Of a stretch of DNA of 64,000 nt, positions 1 to 9,208 are shown piece after piece (within the stretch, counting starts at the first letter, position 1; each line of letters begins with the position of its first letter). Below the pieces are notes generated by a model. The model ran no database searches, was not told the origin of the DNA, and saw only the letters and a program-made list of their open reading frames with translations. The translations under genes were made by a program, and so were the position numbers. The stretch is from Luidia sarsii (taxonomy: Eukaryota > Echinodermata > Asteroidea > Paxillosida > Luidiidae): the NCBI GenBank assembly GCA_949987565.1, contig OX465109.1, positions 18,272,415 through 18,336,414 on the forward strand. Reading direction: 5' to 3'.

Positions 1-963
1 TATAAACTGCTAAATAGACAAAGAACAAACTCAACGCGTTGGGCAAGCACTAACTGCTAAATAGATGAAGAACAAACTCAACGCGTAGGGCAAGCACTGT
101 GTAACTGCCAAATAGATGAAGAACAAACTCAACGCATTGGGCAAGCACTAACTACTAAATAGATGAAGAACAAAGTGAACAAACTCAACGTGTTGGGCAA
201 GCACTAACTACTAAATAGATGAAGAACAAACTCAACGCGTTAGGCAAGCACTAACTGCTAAATAGATGAAGAACAAACTCAACGCGTTGGGCAAGCACTA
301 ACTGCTAAATAGATGAAGAACAAACTCAACGCGTTAGGCAAGCACCAACTACTAAATAGATGAAGAACAAACTCAACGCGTTAGGCAAGCACTAACTGCT
401 AAATAGATGAAGAACAAACTCAACGCGTTCGGCAAGCACTAACTACTAAATAGACGAAGAACAAACTCAACGCGTTGGGCAAGCACTAACTACTAAATAG
501 ATGAAGAAGAAACTCAACGCGTTGGGCAAGCACTAACTACTAAATAGATGAAGAACAAACTCAACGCGTTAGGCAAGCACTAACTACTAAATAGATGAAG
601 AACAAACTCAACGCGTTGGGCAAGCACTAACTACTAAATAGATGAAGAACAAACTCAACGCGTTGGGCAAGCACTAACTACTAAATAGATGAAGAACAAA
701 CTCAACGCGTTAGGCAAGCACTAACTACTAAATAGATGAAGAACAAACTCAACGCGTTGGGCAAGCACTAACTACTAAATAGATGAAGAACAAAGTCAAC
801 AAACTCAACGTGTTGGGCAAGCACTAACTACTAAATAGATGAAGAACAAACTCAACGCGTTAGGCAAGCACTAACTGCTAAATAGATGAAGAACAAACTC
901 AACGCGTTAGGCAAACACTAACTACTAAATAGATGAAGAACAAATCAACGCGTTGGGCAAGCA
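1..963 (+). repeat. 47-bp array, tail of an HOR begun outside the window
   Basis: Positions 1-3 are the last bases of a T-class core lying outside the window; GACAAAGAAC in the first unit is typical of what follows a T core. The remaining 960 bp match the linker at 11983-12942 in length and in variant order, including the 57-bp units at about 170 and 790. This shows that the window starts at the last linker of an HOR. Confidence 0.9.
627..673 (+). repeat. Canonical 47-bp minisatellite unit
   Basis: Representative unit, repeated with few substitutions throughout. The centre is the 10-bp perfect palindrome CAACGCGTTG with two CpGs. The commonest alternative states are GTTAGGC for GTTGGGC, CTGCTAAATAG for CTACTAAATAG, and GACGAAG for GATGAAG. 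Confidence 0.95.
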
Positions 964-1291
964 GGATCTGCCAGACGAAGAGCTACACTGTGTAACTGAA
1001 TACGTTGGGACTTGACGTCATGCATGAAGTGCCTGGCTTATATCCACACTAACAACCCAGGAGGTCAATCCTTGCCACCAGTGAGTTGACATTTGACACT
1101 GACCTTGTTGCAGATGGATGGCAGGATGCGCTTATCGTAGTCGGTTCCAAACTGTCAGAGGATTTAGGGAAGGCTCGTCTCCATGTTCACGGTCAAAAGA
1201 TCTGCAAGGCAACATGGATAGAATAAGCAGAGTCACTTTTGTGCCTGCAATATTAAAGCCGTGAAGAAGCACTGCACGTGTCAAGGTCTAT
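964..1291 (+). repeat. Core, class P (nonsense)
   Basis: The open frame found in most cores starts here at TTG 1005, but a TCA-to-TAA change at 1050-1052 stops it after 15 codons. It also has GAAGTG for GGAGTG and GACATTT for GACCTTT, and the tail form AATATTAAAGCC. P cores mark the start of every HOR. Confidence 0.9.
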
Positions 1292-1685
1292 AAACTGCTA
1301 AATAGACGAAGAACAAACTCAACGCGTTGGGCAAGCACTAACTGCTAAATAGATGAAGAACAAACTCAACGCGTTGGGCAAGCACTGTGTAACTGCCAAA
1401 TAGATGAAGAACAAACTCAACGCGTTGGGCAAGCACTAACTACTAAATAGATGAAGAACAAAGTCAACAAACTCAACGTGTTGGGCAAGCACTAACTACT
1501 AAATACAGTAGATGAAGAACAAACTCAACGCGTTATGCAAGCACTAACTGCTAAATAGATGAAGAACAAACTCAACGCGTTAGGCAAGCACTAACTACTA
1601 AATAGATGAAGAACAAATCAACGCGTTGGGCAAGCAGGTTCTGCCAGACGAAGAGCTACACTGTGTAACTGAATACGTTGGGACT

Positions 1686-1693
1686 TGACGTCA
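1686..1693. promoter_or_regulatory. CRE-like palindrome TGACGTCA in the core (representative)
   Basis: TGACGTCA is the full consensus site for CREB/ATF bZIP factors. It occurs at the same place in the full-length cores, 8 bp after the TTG. It is altered to TGATGTCA in the cores at 23222, 36143 and 60315, a CpG-to-TpG change, and missing from the two deleted cores. Function is inferred from the motif only. Confidence 0.25.
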
Positions 1694-1899
1694 TGCATGG
1701 AGTGCCTGGCTTATATCCACACTCACAACCCAGGAGGTCAATCCTTGCCACCAGTGAGTTGACCTTTGACACTGACCTCGTTGCAGATGGATGGCAGGAT
1801 GCGCTCATCGTAGTCGGTTCCAAACTGTCAGAGGATTTAGGGAAGGCTCGTGTCCATGTTCACGGTCAAAAGATCTGCAAGGCAACATGGATAGAATAA

Positions 1900-1917
1900 G
1901 CAGAGTCACTTTTCTGC
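1900..1917 (+). other. Small hairpin just after the core frame (representative)
   Basis: GCAGA (1900-1904) pairs with TCTGC (1913-1917) around an 8-nt loop. It directly follows the stop codon. The stem is intact in copies reading GCAGAGTC and weakened in copies reading GCACAGTC or GCACATTC, so it is not strictly conserved. Confidence 0.3.
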
Positions 1918-1947
1918 CTGAAAGATTATAGCCGTGAAGAGGCACTG

Positions 1948-1967
1948 CACGTGTCAAGGTCTATAAA
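1948..1967 (+). promoter_or_regulatory. E-box plus TATA-like end of the core (representative)
   Basis: CACGTG (1948-1953), a canonical palindromic E-box, is followed 8 bp later by TATAAA (1962-1967) at the core/array junction. The pair is kept in all 55 cores, including the two deleted ones. If it is a polymerase II promoter, transcription would run rightward into the 47-bp units. There is no sequence evidence of an initiator or of a transcript. Confidence 0.25.
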
Positions 1968-2864
1968 CTGCTAAATAGACGAAGAACAAACTCAACGCGT
2001 TGGGCAAGCACTAACTACTAAATAGACGAAGAACAAACTCAACACGTTGGGCAAGCACTAACTACTAAATAGATGAAGAACAAAGTGAACAAACTCAACG
2101 TGTTGGGCAAGCACTAACTACTAAATAGATGAAGAACAAACTCAACGCGTTAGGCAAGCACTAACTGCTAAATAGATGAAGAACAAACTCAACGCGTTGG
2201 GCAAGCACTAACTACTAAATAGATGAAGAACAAACTCAACGCGTTGGGCAAGCACTAACTACTAAATAGATGAAGAACAAACTCAACGCATTGGGCAAGC
2301 ACTAACTACTAAATAGATGAAGAACAAACTCAACGCGTTAGGCAAGCACTAACTACTAAATAGATGAAGAACAAACTCAACGCGTTAGGCAAGCACTAAC
2401 TACTAAATAGATGAAGAACAAACTCAACGCGTTAGGCAAGCACTAACTGCTAAATAGATGAAGAACAAACTCAACGCGTTCGGCAAGCACTAACTACTAA
2501 ATAGACGAAGAACAAACTCAACGCGTTGGGCAAGCACTAACTACTAAATAGATGAAGAACAAACTCAACGCGTTGGGCAAGCACTAACTACTAAATAGAT
2601 GAAGAACAAACTCAACGCGTTAGGCAAGCACTAACTACTAAATAGATGAAGAACAAACTCAACGCGTTGGGCAAGCACTAACTACTAAATAGATGAAGAA
2701 CAAACTCAACGCGTTAGGCAAGCACTAACTACTAAATAGATGAAGAACAAACTCAACGCGTTAGGCAAGCACTAACTGCTAAATAGATGAAGAACAAACT
2801 CAACGTGTTAGGCAAGCACTAACTACTAAATAGATGAAGAACAAATCAACGCGTTGGGCAAGCA

Positions 2865-3192
2865 GGATTTGCCAGACGAAGAGCTACACTGTGTAACTGA
2901 ATACGTTGGGACTTGACGTCATGCATGGAGTGCCTGGCTTATATCCACACTCACAACCCAGGAGGTCAATCCTTGCCACCAGTGAGTTGACCTTTGACAC
3001 TGACCTTGTTGCAGATGGATGGCAGGATGCGCTCATCGTAGTCGGTTCCAAACTGTCAGAGGGTTTAGGGAAGGCTCGTCTCCATGTTCACGGTCAAAAG
3101 ATCTGCAAGGCAACATGGATAGAATAAGCACAGTCACTTTTCTGCCTGCAAGATTATAGCCGTGAAGAAGCACTGCACGTGTCATGGTCTAT
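2865..3192 (+). repeat. Core, class T
   Basis: Frame 2906-3127 is intact, with Asp53 to Gly. Starts GGATTTG. The class T tail is GCACAGTC ... AAGATTATAGCC ... GTCATGGTC, followed by GACAAAGAAC in the first unit. The partner with the same D53G is at 28174. Confidence 0.9.
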
Positions 3193-3858
3193 AAACTGCT
3201 AAATAGACAAAGAACAAACTCAACGCGTTGGGCAAGCACTAACTGCTAAATAGATGAAGAACAAACTCAACGCGTAGGGCAAGCACTGTGTAACTGCCAA
3301 ATAGATGAAGAACAAACTCAACGCGTTGGGCAAGCACTAACTACTAAATACATGAATAACAAACTCAACGCGTTGGGCAAGCACTAACTACTAAATAGAC
3401 GAAGAACAAACTCAACACGTTGGGCAAGCACTAACTTCTAAATAGATGAAGAACAAACTCAACGCGTTGGGCAAGCACTAACTACTAAATAGACGAAGAA
3501 CAAACTCAACACGTTGGGCAAGCACTAACTACTAAATAGATGAAGAACAAACTCAACGCGTTGGGCAAGCACTAACTACTAAATAGATGAAGAACAAACT
3601 CAACGCGTTGGGCAAGCACTAACTACTAAATAGATGAAGAACAAACTCAACGCGTTGGGCAAGCACTAACTACTAAATAGATGAAGAAGAAACTCAACGC
3701 GTTAGGCAAGCACTAACTACTAAATAGATGAAGAACAAACTCAACGCGTTAGACAAGCACTAACTACTACATGTAAATAGATGAAGAACAAACTCAACGC
3801 GTTGGGCAAGCACTAACTACTAAATAGATGAAGAACAAATCAACGCGTTGGGCAAGCA

Positions 3859-4186
3859 GGAGTTGCCAGACGAAGAGCTACACTGTGTAACTGAATACGT
3901 TGGGACTTGACGTCATGCATGGAGTGCCTGGCTTATATCCACACTCACAACCCAGGAGGTCAATCCTTGCCACCAGTGAGTTGACCTTTGACACTGACCT
4001 TGTTGCAGATGGATGGCAGGATGCGCTCATCGTAGTCGGTTCCAAACTGTCAGAGGATTTAGGGAAGGCTCGTCTCCATGTTCACGGTCAAAAGATCTGC
4101 AAGGCAACATGGATAGAATAAGCACAGTCACTTTTCTGCCTGCAAGATTATGGCCGTGAAGAAGCACTGCACGTGTCATGGTCTAT
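3859..4186 (+). repeat. Core, class T (GGAGTTG start)
   Basis: Frame 3900-4121 intact. Starts GGAGTTG and has ATTATGGCC near the end; both features are shared with the core at 15332, its partner in the 11,473-bp duplication. The transposon lies 339 bp downstream. Confidence 0.9.
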
Positions 4187-4525
4187 AAACTGCTAAATAG
4201 ACAAAGAACAAACTCAACGCGTTGGGCAAGCACTAACTGCTAAATAGATGAAGAACAAACTCAACGCGTAGGGCAAGCACTGTGTAACTGCCAAATAGAT
4301 GAAGAACAAACTCAACGCGTTGGGCAAGCACTAACTACTAAATAGATGAATAACAAACTCAACGCGTTGGGCAAGCACTAACTACTAAATAGACGAAGAA
4401 CAAACTCAACACGTTGGGCAAGCACTAACTTCTAAATAGATGAAGAACAAACTCAACGCGTTGGGCAAGCACTAACTACTAAATAGATGAAGAACAAACT
4501 CAACGCGTTGGGCAAGCACTAACTA
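4187..4525 (+). repeat. 47-bp array left of transposon copy 1
   Basis: Seven units, including the GTAGGGC/GTGTAACTGCC, GAATAAC and AACTTCTAAAT variants, in the same order as 29496-29834. The array stops at the TA of the unit (4524-4525), where the transposon enters. Confidence 0.9.
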
Positions 4526-4550
4526 CACCTATGCTTAAAAGTAAGTATCC
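4526..4550 (+). repeat. Left terminal inverted repeat, copy 1
   Basis: 25 bp, 20 of 25 identical to the reverse complement of the right end. The core block TGCTTAAAAGTAAGTA is perfect. Confidence 0.85.
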
Positions 4551-4691
4551 CTCGTACTCGCACTCGCTCGTAAGCACTCGAGCAAACTCGTTAACACTCG
4601 CTAGCGCTCGACAAAACCACGAGCGGTAGCGAGCGGTTTCGAGTGATGTCGAGGATTAGCGAGGGATATCGAGCGGCCTCGTAAACACTCG
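4551..4691. repeat. 10-bp phased CTCG/CGAG array, left subterminal, copy 1
   Basis: CTCG begins at 4557, 4567, 4577, 4587, 4597 and 4607. The motif then flips to CGAG at 4620, 4630, 4640, 4650, 4660 and 4670, then back to CTCG at 4678 and 4688. The six bases between tetranucleotides vary, so only the tetranucleotide and the 10-bp spacing are kept. Subterminal repeats often bind transposase; that role is inference here. Confidence 0.85.
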
Positions 4692-5180
4692 AAGAGTGGA
4701 GGGCGGCTCATCAACAACGAGCGTTTGCGAGGGCTATCCAGGCGTATCCATTGACCTCACTCGCATTGTTGAGAAGGCGCCCGTTTGCGAATCCGCTGGG
4801 CAGCCCACCGTGCGAGCGCCCGCTCCTCAGGGGGACCGGCGACCGCAAAGACTTATAAAGAACACCGGCAAGGAGTGCGTGCGTGGACGCCCCCGGTCCA
4901 GGTCTTTTGTTAAGGTTTTAGCTTGCACTATAGGGCTGTAAATTGCTTTCCTGGGAGACTTTTTAAGTAGCAATTTTTGGTAGTTTCATGTAGGTCTCGG
5001 TCGATATAAAACAAGTTTCCCTATTTCTTTTTAGCCGGCTTCCATGTGTACGTGAAAAAGCTGGATTTGCATCGCAAAATTCGATTCACTTTTTCATGGA
5101 AAGCAAGACAAATTTGAAAATGAAAACCATTTTCAATTTTCTGCAAATAACTCTGGCGTCGAATGAATGTTTTTTGGTAA
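4692..5180. other. Transposon interior, left unique part
   Basis: GC-rich to about 4865, then AT-rich. ACTTATAAAGAACA at about 4851-4864 resembles a TATA box. 4869-4934 is a partial copy of the head of the 0.72-kb internal repeat (AAGGAGTGCGTGCGTGGACG onward). The 81-codon + frame at 4696-4941 and the 89-codon - frame at 5021-5290 match nothing I recognise. Confidence 0.5.
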
Positions 5181-5901
5181 GGATTTCTATTTTGCAAGAA
5201 GTGCGTGCGTGGAGGTCCCCAGTCCAGGTCTTTTGTTAAGGTTTTAGTTTGCACTAAAGGCCGCGACCCATACGTACATCGACCGTGCATGGATCACTTG
5301 TGGTAACTCAGTTCTTGGACTTATTTTCGGTTATTTTCCGTGTGCTAGTAAAATGTGGTTCAGCCCTGACGTCCGGCTCTCGGAATTATTTTCCGTGACC
5401 CGTTGAAAAGTTGCCGATAAAATGAATGATATACTTTCCTTTCATTTAAATACACTCAATCATCCCTTTGAGACCGCATTCATGTCCTATTATATCTTCC
5501 AAGGCTTTGCGCTGAAGTATCAGTTGTTGGTTATCGACTTTTTCCTGAACTAAACCGTAAACCCAGCAAGACGGCTTTCATCAAAGAAAAAAGGCCCGGT
5601 ACCGCACCGAAGCGTTCCCTGCTCCAGACCTGCTAATCGTGTCGTATAGTGCCAGGCATTTAGCTGCGTGGTCTTGGGAGTGATTATATAATTCTTTCTT
5701 TTGGGATGGAGGTGGACTTATTTCCATGCTGGTTGTTGGCCTTATGGGTATTTTTTAAGAATGGAGGAGGGGGCTATGCTGAATGTCTTACTTATGCGGG
5801 CTTATTTAAAGGACATGTATAGATAATTCCCTAGGAATATATGCCTGGCGTTGAATATTTTTTGGGTAAGGTACATTTCCTTTTTCGGATATATTTCGTC
5901 A
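5181..5901 (+). repeat. Transposon internal tandem repeat, unit 1
   Basis: About 721 bp, beginning GGATTTCTATTTTGCAAG and followed directly by a diverged second copy. I do not recognise the sequence. Differences from unit 2 include short indels and scattered substitutions, so this duplication is much older than the duplication of the whole element. Confidence 0.85.
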
Positions 5902-6626
5902 GGATTTCTATTTTGCAAGGAGTGCGTGCGTGGACGTCCCCAGTCCAGGTCTTTTGTTAAGATTTAGCTTGCACTATAGGCCGCGACCCATTGACCGTGC
6001 ATGGATCACTTTGGTAACTCAATTCGTGCATTTATTTTCGGTTATTTTCCGCGTGCTAGTAAAAATTTGTGGTTCAGCCCTGACGTCCGGCTCTCGGAAT
6101 TATTTTTCAGTGACCCGTTGAAAAGTTGCCGATAAAATGAATGATATACTTTCCTTTCATTTAAATACACTCAATCCTTCCTTTGAGACCGCATTCATGT
6201 CCTATTATATCTTCCAAGGCTTTGCACTGAAGTATCGGTTGTTGGTTATCGACTTTTTCCTGAACTAAATCGTAAACCCAGCAAGACGGCTTTCATCAAA
6301 GAAAAAAGGCCCCTTACCGCACCGAAGCGTTCCCTGCTCCAGACCTGCCAATCGTGTCGTATAGTGCCAGGCATTTAGCTGCGTGGTCGAGATCTTGGGA
6401 GTGATATATTCCTTTCTTTGGGGATGGAGGTGGACTTACTTTCATGCTGGTTGTTGGCCTTGCCTTATGGGTATTATTTTTTTATGAATGGAGGAGGGGG
6501 CTAAGCTGACAGTCTTACTTATGAGGGCTTTTTCAAAGGACATGTGTAGATAATTCCCAAGGAATACATGCCTAGCGTTGAATATTTTTGGTAAGGTACA
6601 TTTCCTTTTTTCGGATTAATTTCGTG
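5902..6626 (+). repeat. Transposon internal tandem repeat, unit 2
   Basis: About 725 bp. A further start of the repeat (GAGGATTTTTATTTTGC) at 6625-6641 then diverges. The 63-codon frame 5930-6121 lies inside it and shows no coding character. Confidence 0.85.
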
Positions 6627-6641
6627 AGGATTTTTATTTTG

Positions 6642-8064
6642 CTTTTTTTAGGGTGTCTGGAAGTAGGAATGTGCCTACATTACAGGGAATTAGTTTTCTC
6701 TGTGAATATATACATTATTAAGTCTTTTGTTTTCCGAATATAAAGGCCAACTTTTAAAAAATATCAGGATATTACTTGATTTCTAATGCATGTGAAATTA
6801 TTTAGGCCTATGACTTAATAATCTTCTCGGGTTTAATTATTTTCTTTCGGACATTATAATCAGAGGCGTGATGGTCAGGCCGAATGGGCCATGTCCTACA
6901 CGCACTGTATATGACAACTTCCTATAGGGGCGGTAATCTAAAATGTGGACGACTCGGCCAACATTTGACCCACTGATTTGGGAGTTCTTGCCTATGTACA
7001 GTAGGTGGGTGCCAAGGCTTTCCTGTTAGCTGTCGATATTTTGCGGGCGATTATCAACCGCTTGTCATGTCAAAGCGTATAAAAAAAAACGCAGTCAGTT
7101 CCCTGATACAGGGTGTATCCGTTAAGCGCACAATACTACTGGGAACTTGACAAAGCTTCGGCGTAAATTTCCCGGATGTCAAAGTCTGCAGGAGTCAGCT
7201 TGGAACACACCATTTTCAAAGAGGTGTACGCACAACTTCCGTTCAAACAATCACATAAATCGAAGGATAAAATGTCACTTTTCAATATCAAAACCTAAAC
7301 GAACAAGAAATACAAGACAGATGGCGTACAATGGGCCACTAAAAGGTTCCCTTTGTCGGGGTTTTCGGCCGATATTTTTTTTCCCCTCAAAGTGTAGGCC
7401 ATTAACCCCCTTTCCTACCCTGTATTTTCACAATGGTACGGTCTTCGCAACACGTGCGGCCGCTTCTGCATAGGGAGCCTTGCGGAGCTAGCTCGACATG
7501 GTATTTTAACTGGACCGTTCGCCCTCGGCCTCGGGAACGGAGTGGAGACCCATAAATTCGTGACCTTTCCGGTTTTTTCTTACTCCGTAACTTGATTGTA
7601 TTGGATTGAAACTTTCAAAAACCAGAGATAAGATATTCAACAAAAATTATGTAAGGTAATAATACTATGTTGGAGATCGAGTTTTGTAAAAATTGTTTCA
7701 GTTAGTGTTGAGAAATTCCACATGCGAGCTCGTCCGAACAAATTCGACGTCGGTGAACAACCCACTATGAGTATGAATAATCGCCATCGACTCATCAGAG
7801 GCATTTCATTCAATAATTGTATAAATAACGTGCAAAACATCAGTACCAGTAAATTAACGTTCAGAACGATCACATGAACTCAACGTAAATAATCAAGTCA
7901 ACAAGTAGGCCTACAATGAAACTACCAACGCAAACGTCACATAAACGTGGGGGCAATGACGGCGCTCCGTTTGAGTTGGTCCGTAGTTGGTCGTGCATCT
8001 GTAGTTGGTTCGCTCAATCTTTGTTCACGGCGAGCCCAACTGGACGGTCGCGGGTCAGTGAATA
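6642..8064. other. Transposon interior, right unique part
   Basis: AT-rich, unrecognised DNA. The 108-codon + frame at 7147-7473 and the 78-codon - frame at 7637-7873 carry no motif I can name and are probably chance. No transposase, reverse transcriptase or integrase motif was seen on either strand. Confidence 0.5.
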
Positions 8065-8229
8065 CTCGCAAGCGCTCGCAGGCTGCTTTCGAGCGAGTTC
8101 GAGCGAGGGCTTATCGAGCGAGGGCTTACGAGCGCCTGCGAGCGCTGGCGAGTTTATTCGAGTGCGCTCGAGCGTTTACGAGGCCCTCGACAGCGCTCGT
8201 ATCCCCTCGTATCCCCTCGTACTCGCTCG
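8065..8229. repeat. 10-bp phased CTCG/CGAG array, right subterminal, copy 1
   Basis: CTCG at 8065 and 8075; irregular CGAG at 8090, 8094, 8100, 8104, 8115 and 8119; then exact 10-bp phasing of CGAG at 8129, 8139, 8149, 8159, 8169 and 8179, and of CTCG at 8186, 8196, 8206, 8216 and 8226. Two overlapping frames (7916-8254 and 7947-8273) run through this simple pattern and are not genes. Confidence 0.85.
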
Positions 8230-8238
8230 TTCGTTTAT

Positions 8239-8263
8239 GGGTACTTACTTTTAAGCACTACTG
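8239..8263 (-). repeat. Right terminal inverted repeat, copy 1
   Basis: The reverse complement begins CAGTAGTGCTTAAAAG. It is followed by the TA duplication at 8264-8265. Confidence 0.85.
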
Positions 8264-8880
8264 TACTAAATAGATGAAGAACAAACTCAACGCGTTAGGC
8301 AAGCACTAACTACTAAATAGATAAAGAACAAACTCAACGCGTTGGGCAAGCACTAACTACTAAATAGATGAAAAACAAACTCAACGCGTTGGGCAAGCAC
8401 TAACTACTAAATAGACGAAGAACAAACTCAACACGTTGGGCAAGCACTAACTACTAAATAGATGAAAAACAAACTCAACGCGTTGGGCAAGCACTAACTA
8501 CTAAATAGACGAAGAACAAACTCAAGCGTTGGGCAAGCACTAACTACTAAAAGATGAAGAACAAACTCTACGCATTAGGCAAGCACTAACTACTAAATAG
8601 ATGAAGAACAAACTCAACGCGTTGGGCAAGCACTAACTACTAAATAGATGAAGAACAAACTCAACGCGTTGGGCAAGCACTAACTACTAAATAGATGAAG
8701 AACAAAGTCAACAAACTCAACGTGTTGGGCAAGCACTAACTACTAAATACAGTAGATGAAGAACAAACTCAACGCGTTATGCAAGCACTAACTGCTAAAT
8801 AGATGAAGAACAAACTCAACGCGTTAGGCAAGCACTAACTACTAAATAGATGAAGAACAAATCAACGCGTTGGGCAAGCA
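8264..8880 (+). repeat. 47-bp array right of transposon copy 1
   Basis: Resumes mid-unit at TACTAAATAG. Contains ACTCAAGCGTTGGG (a shortened unit keeping the CpG that reads AAGTGTT elsewhere), CTCTACGCATTAGG and the 57-bp and TACAGTAG units, in the order seen at 29835-30450. Confidence 0.9.
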
Positions 8881-9208
8881 GGATCTGCCAGACGAAGAGC
8901 TACACTGTGTAACTGAATACGTTGGGACTTGACGTCATGCATGGAGTGCCTGGCTTATATCCACACTCACAACCCAGGAGGTCAATCCTTGCCACCAGTG
9001 AGTTGACCTTTGACACTGACCTCGTTGCAGATGGATGGCAGGATGCGCTCATCGTAGTCGGTTCCAAACTGTCAGAGGATTTAGGGAAGGCTCGTCTCCA
9101 TGTTCACGGTCAAAAGATCTGCAAGGCAACATGGATAGAATAAGCAGAGTCACTTTTCTGCCTGAAAGATTATAGCCGTGAAGAAGCACTGCACGTGTCA
9201 AGGTCTAT
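8881..9208 (+). repeat. Core, class L0
   Basis: Frame 8922-9143 intact with Leu59. GGATCTG start; tail GCAGAGTC, GAAAGATTATAGCC, GTCAAGG; first unit GACGAAG. Confidence 0.9.

Larger units (their letters stand above)
1637..1964 (+). repeat. Core, class V; reference intact copy
   Basis: This 328-bp core serves as the reference. It carries an open frame at 1678-1899 (73 codons from TTG, 68 from the ATG at 1693) with an in-frame TAA 12 bp upstream. Val at position 59 (GTC instead of CTC) defines class V. I recognise no domain or signal peptide. Differences among copies are a mixture of silent and replacement changes, and seven copies are stopped, so I do not consider it a supported gene. Palindromes TGACGTCA (1686-1693) and CACGTG (1948-1953) and a TATAAA (1962-1967) suggest regulatory rather than coding character. 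Only this copy starts GGTTCTG and has GAGGCACTG near its end. Confidence 0.9.
4526..8263. mobile_element. Non-autonomous TA-inserting DNA transposon, copy 1 (3,738 bp)
   Basis: The element interrupts one 47-bp unit between CACTAAC-TA and TA-CTAAATAG. Removing it with one TA restores the consensus unit exactly, so the target duplication is TA. The ends are imperfect inverted repeats of 25 bp (CA, four mismatches, TGCTTAAAAGTAAGTA, one mismatch, CC), the right one beginning CAGTAGTG. TA targets and CAG ends are usual in the Tc1/mariner/pogo superfamily, but other TA-inserting groups are possible. Its short open frames (up to 112 codons, e.g. 7916-8254) look like chance reading of low-complexity or AT-rich DNA; no DDE/D transposase is recognisable. 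A 3-bp TAC duplication is a less likely reading, because the two TIRs would then differ in length. Unoccupied sites are at 29833, 37802, 53339 and 61973. Confidence 0.85.

Noticed and set aside
1..963. CRISPR-like array of short direct repeats
   Set aside because: The 47-bp units abut with no unique spacers, the repeat itself varies, and no cas genes are near.
1678..1899. A family of 46 small protein genes
   Set aside because: Same frame in homogenised repeats, non-ATG longest start, nonsense copies, no bias towards silent change, no known domain.
4535..4538. TTAA target duplication (piggyBac- or Kolobok-like) from TTAA near both ends
   Set aside because: The restored 47-bp unit shows that the element boundary is 9 bp further out at a TA; the TTAA lies inside the inverted repeat.
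4851..4864. TATA promoter inside the transposon
   Set aside because: A single TATAAAG in mixed-composition DNA without a gene downstream is too weak to list as a feature.
7147..7473. Possible transposase fragment
   Set aside because: Low-complexity basic peptide without any DDE/D or DNA-binding motif I can recognise.
7916..8273. Two overlapping 108-112-codon genes at the right end of the transposon
   Set aside because: They read through the phased CTCG/CGAG pattern in two frames; the composition is that of the simple repeat.
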